Under the pieces are notes generated by a model. It made no database searches. It was not told the origin of the DNA and saw only the letters and a list, made by a program, of their open reading frames with translations. A stretch of 64,000 nucleotides of DNA from NCBI RefSeq assembly GCF_900111295.1, contig NZ_FOGT01000003.1, positions 248,001 to 312,000 of the forward strand. Reading direction: 5' to 3'. The stretch is from Salipaludibacillus aurantiacus (GTDB lineage Bacteria > Bacillota > Bacilli > Bacillales > Salisediminibacteriaceae). This document shows positions 41,567 to 50,588 of this stretch, piece after piece. The stretch's first letter is position 1. Each line of letters begins with the position of its first letter. The translations under genes and the position numbers were made by a program.

Positions 41567-42484
41567 TTATTGAAGGTTTTTTTCATACACTTTTAAATGC
41601 TGATAGATTAAACGCAATAAAGGCGTTTCCACTCCGGTTCGTTCAGCCAGCAACAATAAATAACCTTGTAAATGATCAGCCTCAATATGTAAGCCCTTTT
41701 CGATATCTCTCAGCATGGAAGATTTCATATTGTAACCTAACTTTTCTGTTAATCCCATTTGTTTTTCAACAATTCCTTCCGCTAAAGGAGCCCCGTTTTC
41801 AACCATAGTCAAACGTACTTCTTCAAACAGCTGCTGAAGATACGTTCTTCCCTCCAAAGTATCCAGGACAGGGCCAATTGAAGAGCGCATAAGTGAGGTC
41901 ATTCCGGATAGAGTGGTGATAAATAAATATTTCTGCCACATATCCTGTTCAATAGTGTCACTAAGCCGGAAAGACGCTTCTGTGCCTGAAAAAGTCTCAG
42001 ATAATTTCTTTACCCGATCCGTTTCCCTGCCGGACCATTCTCCATAAGCAAGTTCGTGCGTCTCACTCGTCTGTATTATATGGCCTTTCTCGTTTAAAGT
42101 TGATTCTATAAAACATAAGCCCCCTATAACCTGATCCTTTGAAAAGAACCGCCTCATTTCATCAAGGTGCTCAATCCCATTTAATAAAGGTATGACCGTA
42201 GTATATTCCCGCACAAAAGGTTCTACTGCTTCTAATGCTTCTTTCAAGTGGTAGGCTTTTGTCGCAATGAATACAACATCAAATGGTTCATCCCCGCTTC
42301 CTGCTCTTATTGTGCGGGGCCTCAAATGGGCATCTCCGTGCTTACTCTTTATTACAAGTCCTTCTTCTTTCAGCTGGTTCTCTCTTTTTTCTCTTACTAG
42401 AAAAGTAACGTCTTCTCCCTTTTCAAGAAGTCTTCCTCCAAAATAGCCTCCTGTAGCACCTGCACCTAATACTAAAACTTTCAT
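41567..42484 (-). CDS. panE: 2-dehydropantoate 2-reductase (ketopantoate reductase family)
   Basis: NADPH-dependent reductase of 305 residues in pantothenate synthesis. It starts MKVLVLGAGATGGYFGGRLLE with the GxGxxG cofactor site. The catalytic lysine and conserved asparagines lie in DVVFIATKAYHLKEAL, LLNGIEHLDEM and MWQKYLFITTLSGMTSL, the last containing the WxKxxxN-like motif with Thr in place of Asn. Start at ATG 42484 follows GAGGAGG; the longer frame is not supported. It could be another ketoacid reductase of this family, because no panBCD are near. Confidence 0.82.
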   Translation of the reverse strand: MKVLVLGAGATGGYFGGRLLEKGEDVTFLVREKRENQLKEEGLVIKSKHGDAHLRPRTIRAGSGDEPFDVVFIATKAYHLKEALEAVEPFVREYTTVIPLLNGIEHLDEMRRFFSKDQVIGGLCFIESTLNEKGHIIQTSETHELAYGEWSGRETDRVKKLSETFSGTEASFRLSDTIEQDMWQKYLFITTLSGMTSLMRSSIGPVLDTLEGRTYLQQLFEEVRLTMVENGAPLAEGIVEKQMGLTEKLGYNMKSSMLRDIEKGLHIEADHLQGYLLLLAERTGVETPLLRLIYQHLKVYEKNLQ

Positions 42485-42525
42485 TCTACTCCTCCTCATC
42501 AATTCTGTTTTACACTCATTCCACA

Positions 42526-42563
42526 AAGAAAGAGAAAACTCCTTTTTTGAGTTTCCTCTTCTT
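42526..42563 (-). terminator. Hairpin after the MFS transporter gene
   Basis: AAGAAGAGGAAACTC and GAGTTTTCTCTTTCTT pair on the minus strand with one bulge around a short A-rich loop, between the MFS stop and the panE start. Confidence 0.55.
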
Positions 42564-42587
42564 CAACTCATCTTATAAAGGTAGGAT

Positions 42588-43760
42588 CTAGTCCTTTAAG
42601 ACAACAGAGGCTACCTTGAGCCGCTCTCTTTTAAGCACAATAAACAAAACAATCATAAATGAAAAACCGGCAGCTATGTAAAACAGGCTGCCGCCCTGCA
42701 AATCGTAAAGGAAGGCGAACAGGAGAGGTCCAAGTATCCTCCCCATACTGTCTGCTGAAAACTGAAGACCAGACGCATAGCCTGACCGCTCGCCGCTTGC
42801 CCTTGTGATTAAGGACAGAGACAAGGTTCTGATTACGGCATTTCCTACTACAAATAAAATTAAATAAACCGCTGCGAGCACAAGGTTAAAGACAAGAGCC
42901 ATAAAGAGGAAAGCTAAGCCTGAAGCCGCCTGCCCCAGAATAATCCATCTGTATTCTGTACCTGTCTTTACTTTCCGCAATAAACCTCCCTGAACCCCTG
43001 CCAGAATAATTCCGCTGATAAGAAAGAGCATTCCCATTTCTGCAGGAGTCATGTTGATCATATCAATCCCATAAATCTGAAAGACACTTTCCAGTCCGGC
43101 CAATAAAAAGGAAGCACTAAAACTCATGAGCAGTAAAAGTTTAAGCAGATTGGCGGAAGGCAGTTTTAGAGAAGGAAGCCATTTCTGCTCCGGCTCTGCT
43201 TCAACCTTCACCCAGCTGGCATCATCTAAATTTGTCCAGGCCACCGGTATAAGCAGAAGCAGGATCCCCCCTGCTAAAAAGAAAGGCACCCCATACCCGA
43301 ATACACTGAGAAGTCCCCCTGAGGCAGGTCCGATAATAAACCCCACACCAATAGCCATTCCTACTAAACCCAGATTACGGTTTCTCGTTTTATCATCAGA
43401 TATATCTGAAATAGTCGACATAGCTGCTGCATAAAGAGCTCCAGCAAACACCCCGCTCAGGACACGCGAAAGATACATCATCAGCAGAGAATCGAGGTAT
43501 AACCCAAACAGAAAAAAACCGGCTGAATAACCTGCCAGACCTGTGATGAGAATCCGCCGCCTGCCATGGCGGTCAGCCAAATGCCCCCATGCTGGTGAAG
43601 TTAAAAATGAAGCCAGGGAATACACAGCCAGCACTCCCCCAATATGTCCGGCCCTCCCGCTCACCCCGGCAACCACTTCAGGCAAAACCGGAATGACCAT
43701 TCCGAAGCCGGCATATACTAAAAATTGAATAATAAGGACCATTACTAATGTTTTCTTCAT
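42588..43760 (-). CDS. MFS drug:proton antiporter, DHA1 type
   Basis: The protein has 390 residues with 12 predicted helices. The motif A of loop 2-3 is GHLADRHGRRRILITGL. Helix 5 carries the antiporter motif C-like GLVGMAIGVGFIIGPASGGLL. The split at about residue 195 has a hydrophilic central loop. This matches multidrug exporters such as Bmr/Blt/NorA relatives; substrate unknown. Starts MKKTLVMVLIIQFLVYAGFGMVIP. Upstream of panE with a hairpin between, so probably a separate unit. Confidence 0.85.
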   Translation of the reverse strand: MKKTLVMVLIIQFLVYAGFGMVIPVLPEVVAGVSGRAGHIGGVLAVYSLASFLTSPAWGHLADRHGRRRILITGLAGYSAGFFLFGLYLDSLLMMYLSRVLSGVFAGALYAAAMSTISDISDDKTRNRNLGLVGMAIGVGFIIGPASGGLLSVFGYGVPFFLAGGILLLLIPVAWTNLDDASWVKVEAEPEQKWLPSLKLPSANLLKLLLLMSFSASFLLAGLESVFQIYGIDMINMTPAEMGMLFLISGIILAGVQGGLLRKVKTGTEYRWIILGQAASGLAFLFMALVFNLVLAAVYLILFVVGNAVIRTLSLSLITRASGERSGYASGLQFSADSMGRILGPLLFAFLYDLQGGSLFYIAAGFSFMIVLFIVLKRERLKVASVVLKD

Positions 43761-43945
43761 CTTCTTCCCTGTCTCCCCCTAAACTAATAAAAGTTATTAC
43801 TATTACCACAGTTGAATCATATCATACTCTGTTTTTGTAACGTACGATGAATTATCTTTAAGTGATTGTGTCATTTATTTAGACCTTTCAAAAAATATAT
43901 ATTATCCTTAAAGATATGGATAATTATTTTCTAAGGAGGAAAAAT

Positions 43946-45640
43946 ATGACAAAATTCTATAAAGAGAAGCTGGATTTTCAGGACGTTGAATCTATCGAAT
44001 CCTCTTTTCAGCAGCTTTTGAATGAGAAAACAGACTCAGCGGAAGCCTTGGAAGATTGGCTTAAAAGACAATCTTTTTTATTTGATGCGCTGGAAGAAGG
44101 TTTGACAGGCCATTACATAGACTTCCAATGCCACAGTAACTCTGAGAAAGCTAAAAAGGCATTTGAACATGACCAGCAAGTAATTGAACCTTTAGTCAAG
44201 CGGTATGAAGCCCTTCTTGATGAAAAAATTCTCTCACAACCTTCATTAGAAGCTCTTGACAAGCACTATTACGAACAGTTTATCAAGAGTAAGAAAAACG
44301 CTAAGGAATTATTCCGGGAAGAAAATATTAAGTTGGAAGTGAAAGAGGACCGCCTTGCTACCAGCTATTTTGAACATACCGGAAACCTGACGGTAAACTG
44401 GGACGGCGAAGAAAAAACGCTGAGCGAAATTTCACCTTTCACCCAGGTTTCTGACAGACCTACGAGAAAAAAAGCAGTTGAAAAGGCTGCTGAAGCATTT
44501 ATTTCTATCGAACCGAAATTACAAAACATAATGGATGAGTTGGTTCAACTCCGACAGAAAAAAGCGGAAAACGCAAACCTGGATAACTATAGAGATTACA
44601 TGTTTAAGAAATATGAGCGCTTCGATTATACGCCTGACGACTGCAAAAAGTTGGCTGAAGCAGTGAGAAAACATGTTACTCCTCTGAAAGAAAAGATTCA
44701 GAAAGCCCATCAGCAGGAACTAGGGACAGACATATACAGACCATGGGATACGAAAGGCGTTCCTAAAGGATTGGATCCGCTGAATCCATTTGAGAAAAGA
44801 GATGAACTGGTGGAAAAAACCGCTTCTATCTTTTCCAATATGGATAAACGTTTTGAGGAGCTGCTAACTGAAATGGATAGTCGGGGCATGCTTGATTTAA
44901 CGACACGCAAAGGAAAATCACCAGGTGGTTTTTGCGCTCCTTTGCCAGTTTCAGAACTCTCTTTTATCTTTATGAATGCATCGCGGACCCACGATGATAT
45001 GATTACTCTTCTTCATGAAATGGGGCATTGCATCCATAACGATTTTAAGAAAGACATTCCACTTAGCAAATACAGGGACACCCCTATGGAATCATCTGAG
45101 CTGGCAAGTATGACGATGGAACTTTTAACGATGGATCAGTGGGAACTGTTTTATAATAATAAAGAAGACCTTATAAGGGCGAAAGAAGAACAATTGAAGG
45201 GAATAATTGAATTTTTGCCTATGGGAATGGTAGTCGATCAGTTCCAGCACTGGATGTACGAAAACCCTTCCCACTCGGCAGAAGAACGCAACAGAAAATT
45301 CTTTGAACTTCAGCAGAGCCTGAATTCATCTGTCGTTGACTGGAGCGGCTATGAAAAGTGGGCGGAAACTTCCTGGCTTCGTATTCTTCATATCTTTGAA
45401 GTACCTTTTTACTTCATTGAATATGTGATCGCTCAGCTCGGAGCAGTCCAGATGTATAAACAATATCGTGAAAACCCTGAACAGACTCTGAAAAATTATA
45501 AGAATGCTTTATCTCTTGGGGCTTCTAAATCTTTAATTGATATTTATAAAGAAGCAGGCATCCGCTTCGATTTTTCAGAAGAAATGATTAAAGAACTAAT
45601 GGCTTTTGTCGAAAAAGAATTACATGACCTGCGTCCATAA
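43946..45640 (+). CDS. pepF: Oligoendopeptidase F, M3B metallopeptidase
   Basis: Cytoplasmic zinc peptidase for peptides of about 7-17 residues. It has 564 residues. The zinc site is HEMGHCIH (His357, Glu358, His361) in MITLLHEMGHCIHNDF, with the third ligand Glu in the MESSELASMTMELL region. Start at ATG 43946 follows AAGGAGGAAAAAT; a frame ten codons longer has no ribosome site. Single gene with its own terminator. Roles in peptide recycling and sporulation timing are known for Bacillus PepF proteins. Confidence 0.9.
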   Translation: MTKFYKEKLDFQDVESIESSFQQLLNEKTDSAEALEDWLKRQSFLFDALEEGLTGHYIDFQCHSNSEKAKKAFEHDQQVIEPLVKRYEALLDEKILSQPSLEALDKHYYEQFIKSKKNAKELFREENIKLEVKEDRLATSYFEHTGNLTVNWDGEEKTLSEISPFTQVSDRPTRKKAVEKAAEAFISIEPKLQNIMDELVQLRQKKAENANLDNYRDYMFKKYERFDYTPDDCKKLAEAVRKHVTPLKEKIQKAHQQELGTDIYRPWDTKGVPKGLDPLNPFEKRDELVEKTASIFSNMDKRFEELLTEMDSRGMLDLTTRKGKSPGGFCAPLPVSELSFIFMNASRTHDDMITLLHEMGHCIHNDFKKDIPLSKYRDTPMESSELASMTMELLTMDQWELFYNNKEDLIRAKEEQLKGIIEFLPMGMVVDQFQHWMYENPSHSAEERNRKFFELQQSLNSSVVDWSGYEKWAETSWLRILHIFEVPFYFIEYVIAQLGAVQMYKQYRENPEQTLKNYKNALSLGASKSLIDIYKEAGIRFDFSEEMIKELMAFVEKELHDLRP

Positions 45641-45647
45641 ATCAAAT

Positions 45648-45680
45648 AAACCGGTCAGCCTACTTGGGCGAGACCGGTTT
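45648..45680. terminator. Bidirectional terminator between pepF and the 45.7 kb gene
   Basis: AAACCGGTC/GACCGGTTT, 9-bp stem around a 15-base loop between two converging stops. Confidence 0.75.
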
Positions 45681-45687
45681 AACTTTG

Positions 45688-45999
45688 TTAGTTTTCCTCT
45701 CTTTTTCTCTTTAAAATTTCCTTCTCAAGCGATTTAAAAGCTTGAATAAACTCCTCCGGATTTTTTTTTACCATATAAGAAAACACGCCCTGGCTCGTAT
45801 GAATAAATAATAATCCTTCCCCTTTCGGGAGTTTACGGAAAGACATATCAAATATTTTATCCGCAGGGAATTCACGGTGCTTTGTCATTAGTTTATCTTC
45901 ATATAGATATAATGTCCGTTCATCTTCTATATTCTTTTGTTCTATACTGTTTACTTCTCTTTGAACCTTAAAATAAGGCTGAGTGGCGATCAATTTCAT
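45688..45999 (-). CDS. Hypothetical cytosolic protein, possible PH-like fold
   Basis: A 103-residue protein, not recognised with confidence. Alternating hydrophobic strands (RTLYLYEDKLMTKHREFPADKIFDMSFR, GLLFIHTSQGVFSYMVK) and a final amphipathic helix (PEEFIQAFKSLEKEI) suggest a small pleckstrin-homology-like or YvbH-type fold. No signal or membrane segment. RBS AAAAGGAGG precedes two adjacent ATGs; I use the second (45999). Monocistronic. Confidence 0.65.
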   Translation of the reverse strand: MKLIATQPYFKVQREVNSIEQKNIEDERTLYLYEDKLMTKHREFPADKIFDMSFRKLPKGEGLLFIHTSQGVFSYMVKKNPEEFIQAFKSLEKEILKRKREEN

Positions 46000-46282
46000 C
46001 ATTAACCTCCTTTTTTACTTGATCTGTTAATCAGGACAGGTATAAGTTGAGTTTCAAATATGTGTGTGAGGGAAAACTAATAATGCGAAAATAATCGAAA
46101 TTTTTTCTATAAAAAAATATTAAAAACCTCTTCACAAATTCAGTTATATATATTAAAATGCCGATATAATGAGATATACAACGATATATCAGTTTAATCT
46201 TCCTAAACGCAATTATATGAGGTTTATTCCTGCTTTTCGACTGTTTATCGCATCACACCCATTCCCTAAGGAGGTCTTCAGA

Positions 46283-46351
46283 ATGAGACAGACATTTTTT
46301 GGCATGAGCGTCGTCTTCTTCTTCGCAGTGGTGGGCCATTTCTTCAGTTAA
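46283..46351 (+). CDS. Tiny hydrophobic peptide gene (22 codons)
   Basis: A frame starting MRQTFFGMS and ending GHFFS, with a central VVFFFAVV core. It has a perfect TAAGGAGG 9 bases before the ATG and an intrinsic terminator 20 bases after the stop. A TATAAT lies at 46165-46170, giving a leader of about 110 bases. This compact monocistronic layout is unlikely by chance. The product would be a single membrane span of unknown role; type I toxin, small regulatory peptide or spore peptide are possible. Confidence 0.55.
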   Translation: MRQTFFGMSVVFFFAVVGHFFS

Positions 46352-46371
46352 TTTGCCCTCCCTGCCCTTTT

Positions 46372-46400
46372 AGCACCCTTAATCGGGTGCTTTTTTTTTT
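46372..46400 (+). terminator. Terminator of the tiny peptide gene
   Basis: AGCACCC-TTAATC-GGGTGCT followed by ten T residues. Confidence 0.92.
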
Positions 46401-46780
46401 GGTTTGTTAATTTTATTGTCATTTTAAATATTCCGGGACGCCTGCAGCAAAACCTGCAAGCTGAACTTCTCGATACACAATCTGTTTTAAAAGTCCTTTT
46501 TCACTGGGGACAAGAAGGTGAAATAAACTCCTGACATAAGTCCCTACCCGACAATCGGGGAAATGACACGTGAAAGGAACAGAAGTTTTGCTCCCTGGGT
46601 GAGACAAATTTCCCCTTTATAGATCACGATATCCTGTCATTAAACATTATTTTTCCGGCATCAGAAGTCTTGCTATTCTCCAGTCTCCTAAGCCTGTAAA
46701 ACTTGAAAGTTGAGCGTGAGTAGAGAAAATCTCCCGTAAACTTGTTATAATATTTGTGTACAGCAGACTCTTATGAAAGG
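46401..46780. other. Gene-poor interval
   Basis: About 380 bases. A 62-codon minus-strand frame (46607-46419, TTG start) has only a weak AAAGGGG site and no family that I know, so it is not called. A TATAAT-like -10 at 46745-46750 probably belongs to the next gene. Nothing else recognised. Confidence 0.5.
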
Positions 46781-46792
46781 CTGTGATTCTGT

Positions 46793-46978
46793 ATGGATAT
46801 ATTTACAGTGCCTGATCCATCAGACAGCGGAATGGGCTATGCCTATATTATTATGATCTTTGTCTTTATCGCTGCATCTTTTACAGTATATAAATTAAAA
46901 AAATCTGCACAAAAAAATAAAAAGCAGGAAGTGCCAAAAGCTTACGAAATGTATGAAGCGGAAGACAAAAAACAGTAA
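46793..46978 (+). CDS. Small single-pass membrane protein
   Basis: A 61-residue protein with one membrane helix (about residues 17-35, AYIIMIFVFIAASFTVYKL) and a hydrophilic lysine/glutamate-rich tail placed inside by charge. RBS AAAGG is 11 bases before the ATG, rather distant; a GTTATAAT -10 lies about 45 bases upstream. Ends before a good terminator. Family unknown. Confidence 0.6.
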   Translation: MDIFTVPDPSDSGMGYAYIIMIFVFIAASFTVYKLKKSAQKNKKQEVPKAYEMYEAEDKKQ

Positions 46979-46992
46979 CTCCGAATATAGCT

Positions 46993-47030
46993 AAAGCACG
47001 GGAAGTTTATTCAAACCCGTGCTTATTTTA
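46993..47030 (+). terminator. Terminator of the small membrane protein gene
   Basis: AAGCACGGG/CCCGTGCTT, 9-bp stem, followed by ATTTTATTTTC. Confidence 0.8.
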
Positions 47031-47075
47031 TTTTCTATACGTGCAGAGTTTTATTATGAAAGGAGCAGGACAGTG

Positions 47076-47912
47076 ATGAACGAACCTTTTAAACACCACA
47101 GCAATTCCCGCTTAATTTTAAAAGAATGGTCAGAACTTTCGCCAGGTCTGATAGCTGGATTCACGACAAAGAACGGCGGGATAAGCGGCGGCCCCTTCCA
47201 CACTAACAATTTAGGTTTACATGTAAATGATAATTCTGAAGACGTGGCAGCTAACCGGAGGCAGTTAGCTGAAGAATTAGGATTCCCGCTTTCTAAATGG
47301 GCTTGTGCTGACCAGATTCATCAAGACCAGATCGTTAAAGTTACAGAAGAACTTACCGGATTCGGCACAACGAATTATGATGACAGCATAAAAGGAACGG
47401 ATGCCTTTTATACGAATAAAAAAAATATATTACTGACGTTGTGTTACGCTGACTGTGTACCTGTATATTTTTATGCTCCTGAGCAGGGGTTTGCAGGGAT
47501 TGCACATGCCGGATGGAAAGGGACAGTCAAGAATATTGCAGGTAAAATGGTGCAGCTATGGGAAATGACTGAGAATATCCCTGCCGCTTCCATTCATGCA
47601 GCAATTGGCCCTTCCATTGACAGCTGCTGCTATATCGTTGATGACCGGGTGGTCACTCAAGTTGATGAGGCACTTGAAAACTGTCCAGCAACAAGTACGG
47701 CTCCATACGAAAAAATCAGTGAAGGGCAGTACCGCCTTGATTTAAAAACTGTAAACAAATTGCTCCTTCTTCAGGCCGGGGTACGTGAAGAAAATATTCA
47801 TGTATCAACCTACTGCACCAGCTGCCAGAATGACCTTTTCTTTTCACACCGGAGAGACAAAGGAAAGACAGGCAGAATGCTCAGTTTTATTGGTGTAAAA
47901 GACGAGCAGTAA
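47076..47912 (+). CDS. Multicopper-type polyphenol oxidase/purine nucleosidase family (YlmD/YfiH)
   Basis: A 278-residue protein of the DUF152/laccase-domain family, the same length as Bacillus YlmD. Metal-site residues are visible: His in ACADQIHQDQI-type segment (CADQIHQDQ), Cys in LCYADCVPVYF and His in IAHAGWKGT. Members cleave purine nucleosides or edit muropeptide errors (PgeF). The start at 47076 follows AAAGGAGCAGGACAGTG. Usually ylmD sits in the division cluster with sepF (ylmF); here it stands alone, so it may be a paralogue. Confidence 0.85.
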   Translation: MNEPFKHHSNSRLILKEWSELSPGLIAGFTTKNGGISGGPFHTNNLGLHVNDNSEDVAANRRQLAEELGFPLSKWACADQIHQDQIVKVTEELTGFGTTNYDDSIKGTDAFYTNKKNILLTLCYADCVPVYFYAPEQGFAGIAHAGWKGTVKNIAGKMVQLWEMTENIPAASIHAAIGPSIDSCCYIVDDRVVTQVDEALENCPATSTAPYEKISEGQYRLDLKTVNKLLLLQAGVREENIHVSTYCTSCQNDLFFSHRRDKGKTGRMLSFIGVKDEQ

Positions 47913-48071
47913 TGCCCAGGCCCTCCCGTCTGCTTGATGGGGATTAGCCATAAGCCTTACCACCGCCATTCAGGGCGGTCACTTAGCACCAATGTTACTT
48001 TACTATTAATTATTAAGAAGCAAGTTGATTTTCCTGCTGACCAATGGTAATCTGGAAATAACTTCATACAA

Positions 48072-48163
48072 GATCCACTAGGGGTGCCTGTAAAGGCTGA
48101 GACAAGAAAGGAATCTTGATCCCTTTGAACCTGATCTAGTTTATACTAGCGTAGGGAAGTGGT
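48072..48163 (+). ncRNA. TPP riboswitch (THI box)
   Basis: Contains the conserved blocks ACTAGGGGTGCC, GGCTGAGA, and CCCTTTGAACCTGATCTAG followed by ACTAGCGTAGGGAAGTGG, in correct order, with a variable stem (CAAGAAAGGAATCTTG). The outer P1 pairs CCACTAGGGG-side with the GAAGTGG end. A terminator lies 59 bases downstream, so thiamine pyrophosphate should stop transcription before tenA. Confidence 0.96.
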
Positions 48164-48221
48164 GCAGCAGCTCGTGATGTTTTTAATCATGACTACCAGT
48201 TAATACATCCGTGTCCGTTAC

Positions 48222-48248
48222 GCCATTCCTTTCCGGGAATGGCTTTTT
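48222..48248 (+). terminator. Expression-platform terminator of the TPP riboswitch
   Basis: GCCATTCC/GGGAATGGC 8-9 bp stem with TTTTT tail, between riboswitch and tenA. Confidence 0.85.
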
Positions 48249-48318
48249 AGTTTATAACGGCACGTCTCTTTCTCCCCGTTTTCCTGTGGATCTTGGAAAT
48301 AAAAAGGAGGATATTGTT

Positions 48319-48984
48319 ATGACTTTTACTGAAGACTTGCGTCATGAAACAGAGGAATTGTTTAAAGCCTGCTATGATCATCCGTTTGTTCAAGGTATTG
48401 GGAAAGGGGAACTCCGGAAAGAGCAGCTGCTTCATTATGTGAGACAGGACTATGAATATTTAAATGCAATGATCCAGACGCGGGCTTTAACTATGGCTAA
48501 ATGCACGACACGTGAAGATATGGCTCTATTAAACGAAGGGATCTCTTTTATCTTAAATGACGAAACCCATCCCCATAATAATTTTTGTGAACAGGCAGGG
48601 GTAAAATATGAGGACCTTCAAGGAGAATCCCTTGCTCCTGCTGCCCATCATTACAGCCAGTTTATGCTCCAGGCAGCATCAAACGGGACTTTAGGTGAAG
48701 CCTTGGCAGTTGCTTTGCCTTGCCCTTGGATCTATTTGTATATTGGAGAGAAACTTATGGAAGACTTTCAGCCGGATGAAAACCACCCGTTCTATCCATG
48801 GATTTCTTTCTACGGCGCTCAGGAAATGCCCCGCATCCAAAAAACAATCGACCGCTTAGATGAACTTGCTGTAAATGCTTCAGAAAAGGAAATGGCGGAT
48901 ATGAAAAAACATTTTTATACAGCTTGCCGAATGGAATACATGTTTTTTGATATGGCTTATACTGTACAGAAATGGCCGGTATAG
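48319..48984 (+). CDS. tenA: Thiaminase II / aminopyrimidine aminohydrolase
   Basis: Hydrolyses formyl-aminopyrimidine salvage products to HMP for thiamine synthesis. It has 221 residues. Catalytic Cys135 (VALPCPWIYLY) matches the B. subtilis residue, and the active-site acid and aromatics are in RQDYEYLNAMIQTRAL and EYMFFDMAY. ATG at 48319 follows AAAAAGGAGG. Behind a TPP riboswitch, as expected for thiamine salvage. It stands alone, without the tenI-thiOSGF-thiD genes of B. subtilis. Confidence 0.93.
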   Translation: MTFTEDLRHETEELFKACYDHPFVQGIGKGELRKEQLLHYVRQDYEYLNAMIQTRALTMAKCTTREDMALLNEGISFILNDETHPHNNFCEQAGVKYEDLQGESLAPAAHHYSQFMLQAASNGTLGEALAVALPCPWIYLYIGEKLMEDFQPDENHPFYPWISFYGAQEMPRIQKTIDRLDELAVNASEKEMADMKKHFYTACRMEYMFFDMAYTVQKWPV

Positions 48985-48992
48985 GGCCTATA

Positions 48993-49032
48993 AAGAAGCT
49001 GTCCCGAAAGTCAGGCTTTCGGGACAGCTTCT
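48993..49032. terminator. Terminator between tenA and the MerA-like gene
   Basis: An 18-bp perfect stem AAGAAGCTGTCCCGAAAG (48993-49010) with CTTTCGGGACAGCTTCTT (49015-49032) and a 4-base loop, between converging stops. Confidence 0.88.
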
Positions 49033-49041
49033 TATCAATCC

Positions 49042-50469
49042 TTACCGGAACAGCGAGACATATTTAGCCATAACTTTTGACAGCCCGCTCTCAAACAGTT
49101 TTTCACGCCAGTATAAATCCCCTGCATTTTTAACGATTTCCCCTCTTGATGGATAAGGATAGACGCTGTTTGAAACCTTACTGAAAGAATCGTCATTAGT
49201 TTTCATATAGATCAGCTGCTGCATCCAGTCACTTGCATGTCCTCCTGCCGCGTGCGCCCCCAGGATTTTCCCTTTCTTATCAGTGATTACTTTTACGACT
49301 GACAGCTTGTCCTGTTCGGCAATCATCCGGTCAACACGGCTGCAGTCCATTGAATAGACACGATAGTCACGGCCTTTTTCTTTACGAACTTCCTTTTCTG
49401 TTTTACCAAGATGAAAGATTTCAGGATCAGTATAAAAAGCCCAGGGGACATTCTCGTAAGACACTTTTCTTTTCAGTCCGAACACCGCATTTGCCACAAT
49501 GGTTTTTCCTTCATGTCCGGCAGCGTGTGTAAATGGAAATGCTCCGTTAACGTCACCAGCTGCATAAATATTGGCCTGGGACGTCTGTAACGTTTCTTTT
49601 ACTATTATTTCACCTTTCTTATTCACTTCCACTCCGGCTTTTTCCAATGCCAGACCTTCTGTGTTGGGCTTTCTGCCTGCAGCTATGAAAAGCGTATCGG
49701 CTTCTAATTCCTGCGAGTGTTCCCCTCTAATAACAACGAACGTTTTCCCTTCTTTTTTTATGACTTTTTCCACTGTAGAGGAAGTAAGCACAGTCATTTC
49801 TAATTTTAATTGTTCTCTTACAGGCTTGGAAATGTCCTCGTCCTCTTTCTGCAGAATTTCGGAAGCTGAATCAACAATTGTGACGTGCACCCCCAGTCTG
49901 CTGAGCGCCTGCGAAAGTTCCAGTCCTACCGGTCCTCCGCCAACCATAACCATTCGTTCCGGCAGATTTTCCATATCAAACACCGTTTCATTTGTTGCTA
50001 CTTTAAGATGCTCTATCCCTTCAATAGGAGGAATCACAGGGCTGGAACCTGTGGCAATAACTATTCGCTTTCCTTTAATAATCGAACCCGAAGATAATTG
50101 AATATGATGGTTATCTCTAAAGCGTGCTCCCGCAAAAATTACGTCGATACCGAGACCACGAAACCTCTCTTCACTGTCATGCTCCTGAATAGACGCTACC
50201 GCTTCCTTTACTTTTTCTTTAGCTGTCTGCCATCCAGGTTTACCATGTACAGTTAAACCAAATCTCTTTGCTGATTTATAAAGCTGATGAACCTCTTTTG
50301 CTGCTGCAATAAGAGCTTTAGAAGGAACACAGCCGTAATGGAGACAATCTCCTCCCAATGTGTTCTTTTTTTCTATTAAAGCGACTTCAGCACCAAACTG
50401 GGCGGCTCCTGCTGCCACAGTTAATCCTGCTGAACCGCCTCCTATTACTACTATATCGTAGGTTTTCAT
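49042..50469 (-). CDS. MerA/RclA-like FAD disulfide oxidoreductase
   Basis: A 475-residue flavoprotein of the pyridine nucleotide-disulfide reductase family. It shows the N-terminal FAD site VVIGGGSAGLTVA, the redox pair GGDCLHYGCVPSK (Cys42, Cys47), the NAD(P) fold MVMVGGGPVGLELSQAL and FAD site IYAAGDVNG. It lacks the N-terminal metal-binding domain and C-terminal cysteines of true mercuric reductase. Near the C-terminus VYPYPSRGE replaces the HPT..E catalytic dyad, with Tyr439 for His, so it is not a dihydrolipoamide dehydrogenase. RBS AAAAGGGGGAAGAC. Encoded after a TVP38-type membrane protein, a recurrent pairing. Confidence 0.85.
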   Translation of the reverse strand: MKTYDIVVIGGGSAGLTVAAGAAQFGAEVALIEKKNTLGGDCLHYGCVPSKALIAAAKEVHQLYKSAKRFGLTVHGKPGWQTAKEKVKEAVASIQEHDSEERFRGLGIDVIFAGARFRDNHHIQLSSGSIIKGKRIVIATGSSPVIPPIEGIEHLKVATNETVFDMENLPERMVMVGGGPVGLELSQALSRLGVHVTIVDSASEILQKEDEDISKPVREQLKLEMTVLTSSTVEKVIKKEGKTFVVIRGEHSQELEADTLFIAAGRKPNTEGLALEKAGVEVNKKGEIIVKETLQTSQANIYAAGDVNGAFPFTHAAGHEGKTIVANAVFGLKRKVSYENVPWAFYTDPEIFHLGKTEKEVRKEKGRDYRVYSMDCSRVDRMIAEQDKLSVVKVITDKKGKILGAHAAGGHASDWMQQLIYMKTNDDSFSKVSNSVYPYPSRGEIVKNAGDLYWREKLFESGLSKVMAKYVSLFR

Positions 50470-50588
50470 AGTCTTCCCCCTTTTCGGCCGCCTCTCTTGC
50501 AGGCTCTGTTAAAGGTTTTTTTCCAGTACGGTATTCCCCGAATCCACGGAAAGTAGTCGGAAAAGCGGTTCAGTCTTAACAGCGCCAC

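Noticed and set aside
46419-46607. 62-codon minus-strand frame
   Set aside because: TTG start with only a weak AAAGGGG site and no recognisable family; kept as unassigned interval.
49042-50469. Dihydrolipoamide dehydrogenase
   Set aside because: No pyruvate or oxoglutarate dehydrogenase genes nearby and the catalytic His is replaced by Tyr.
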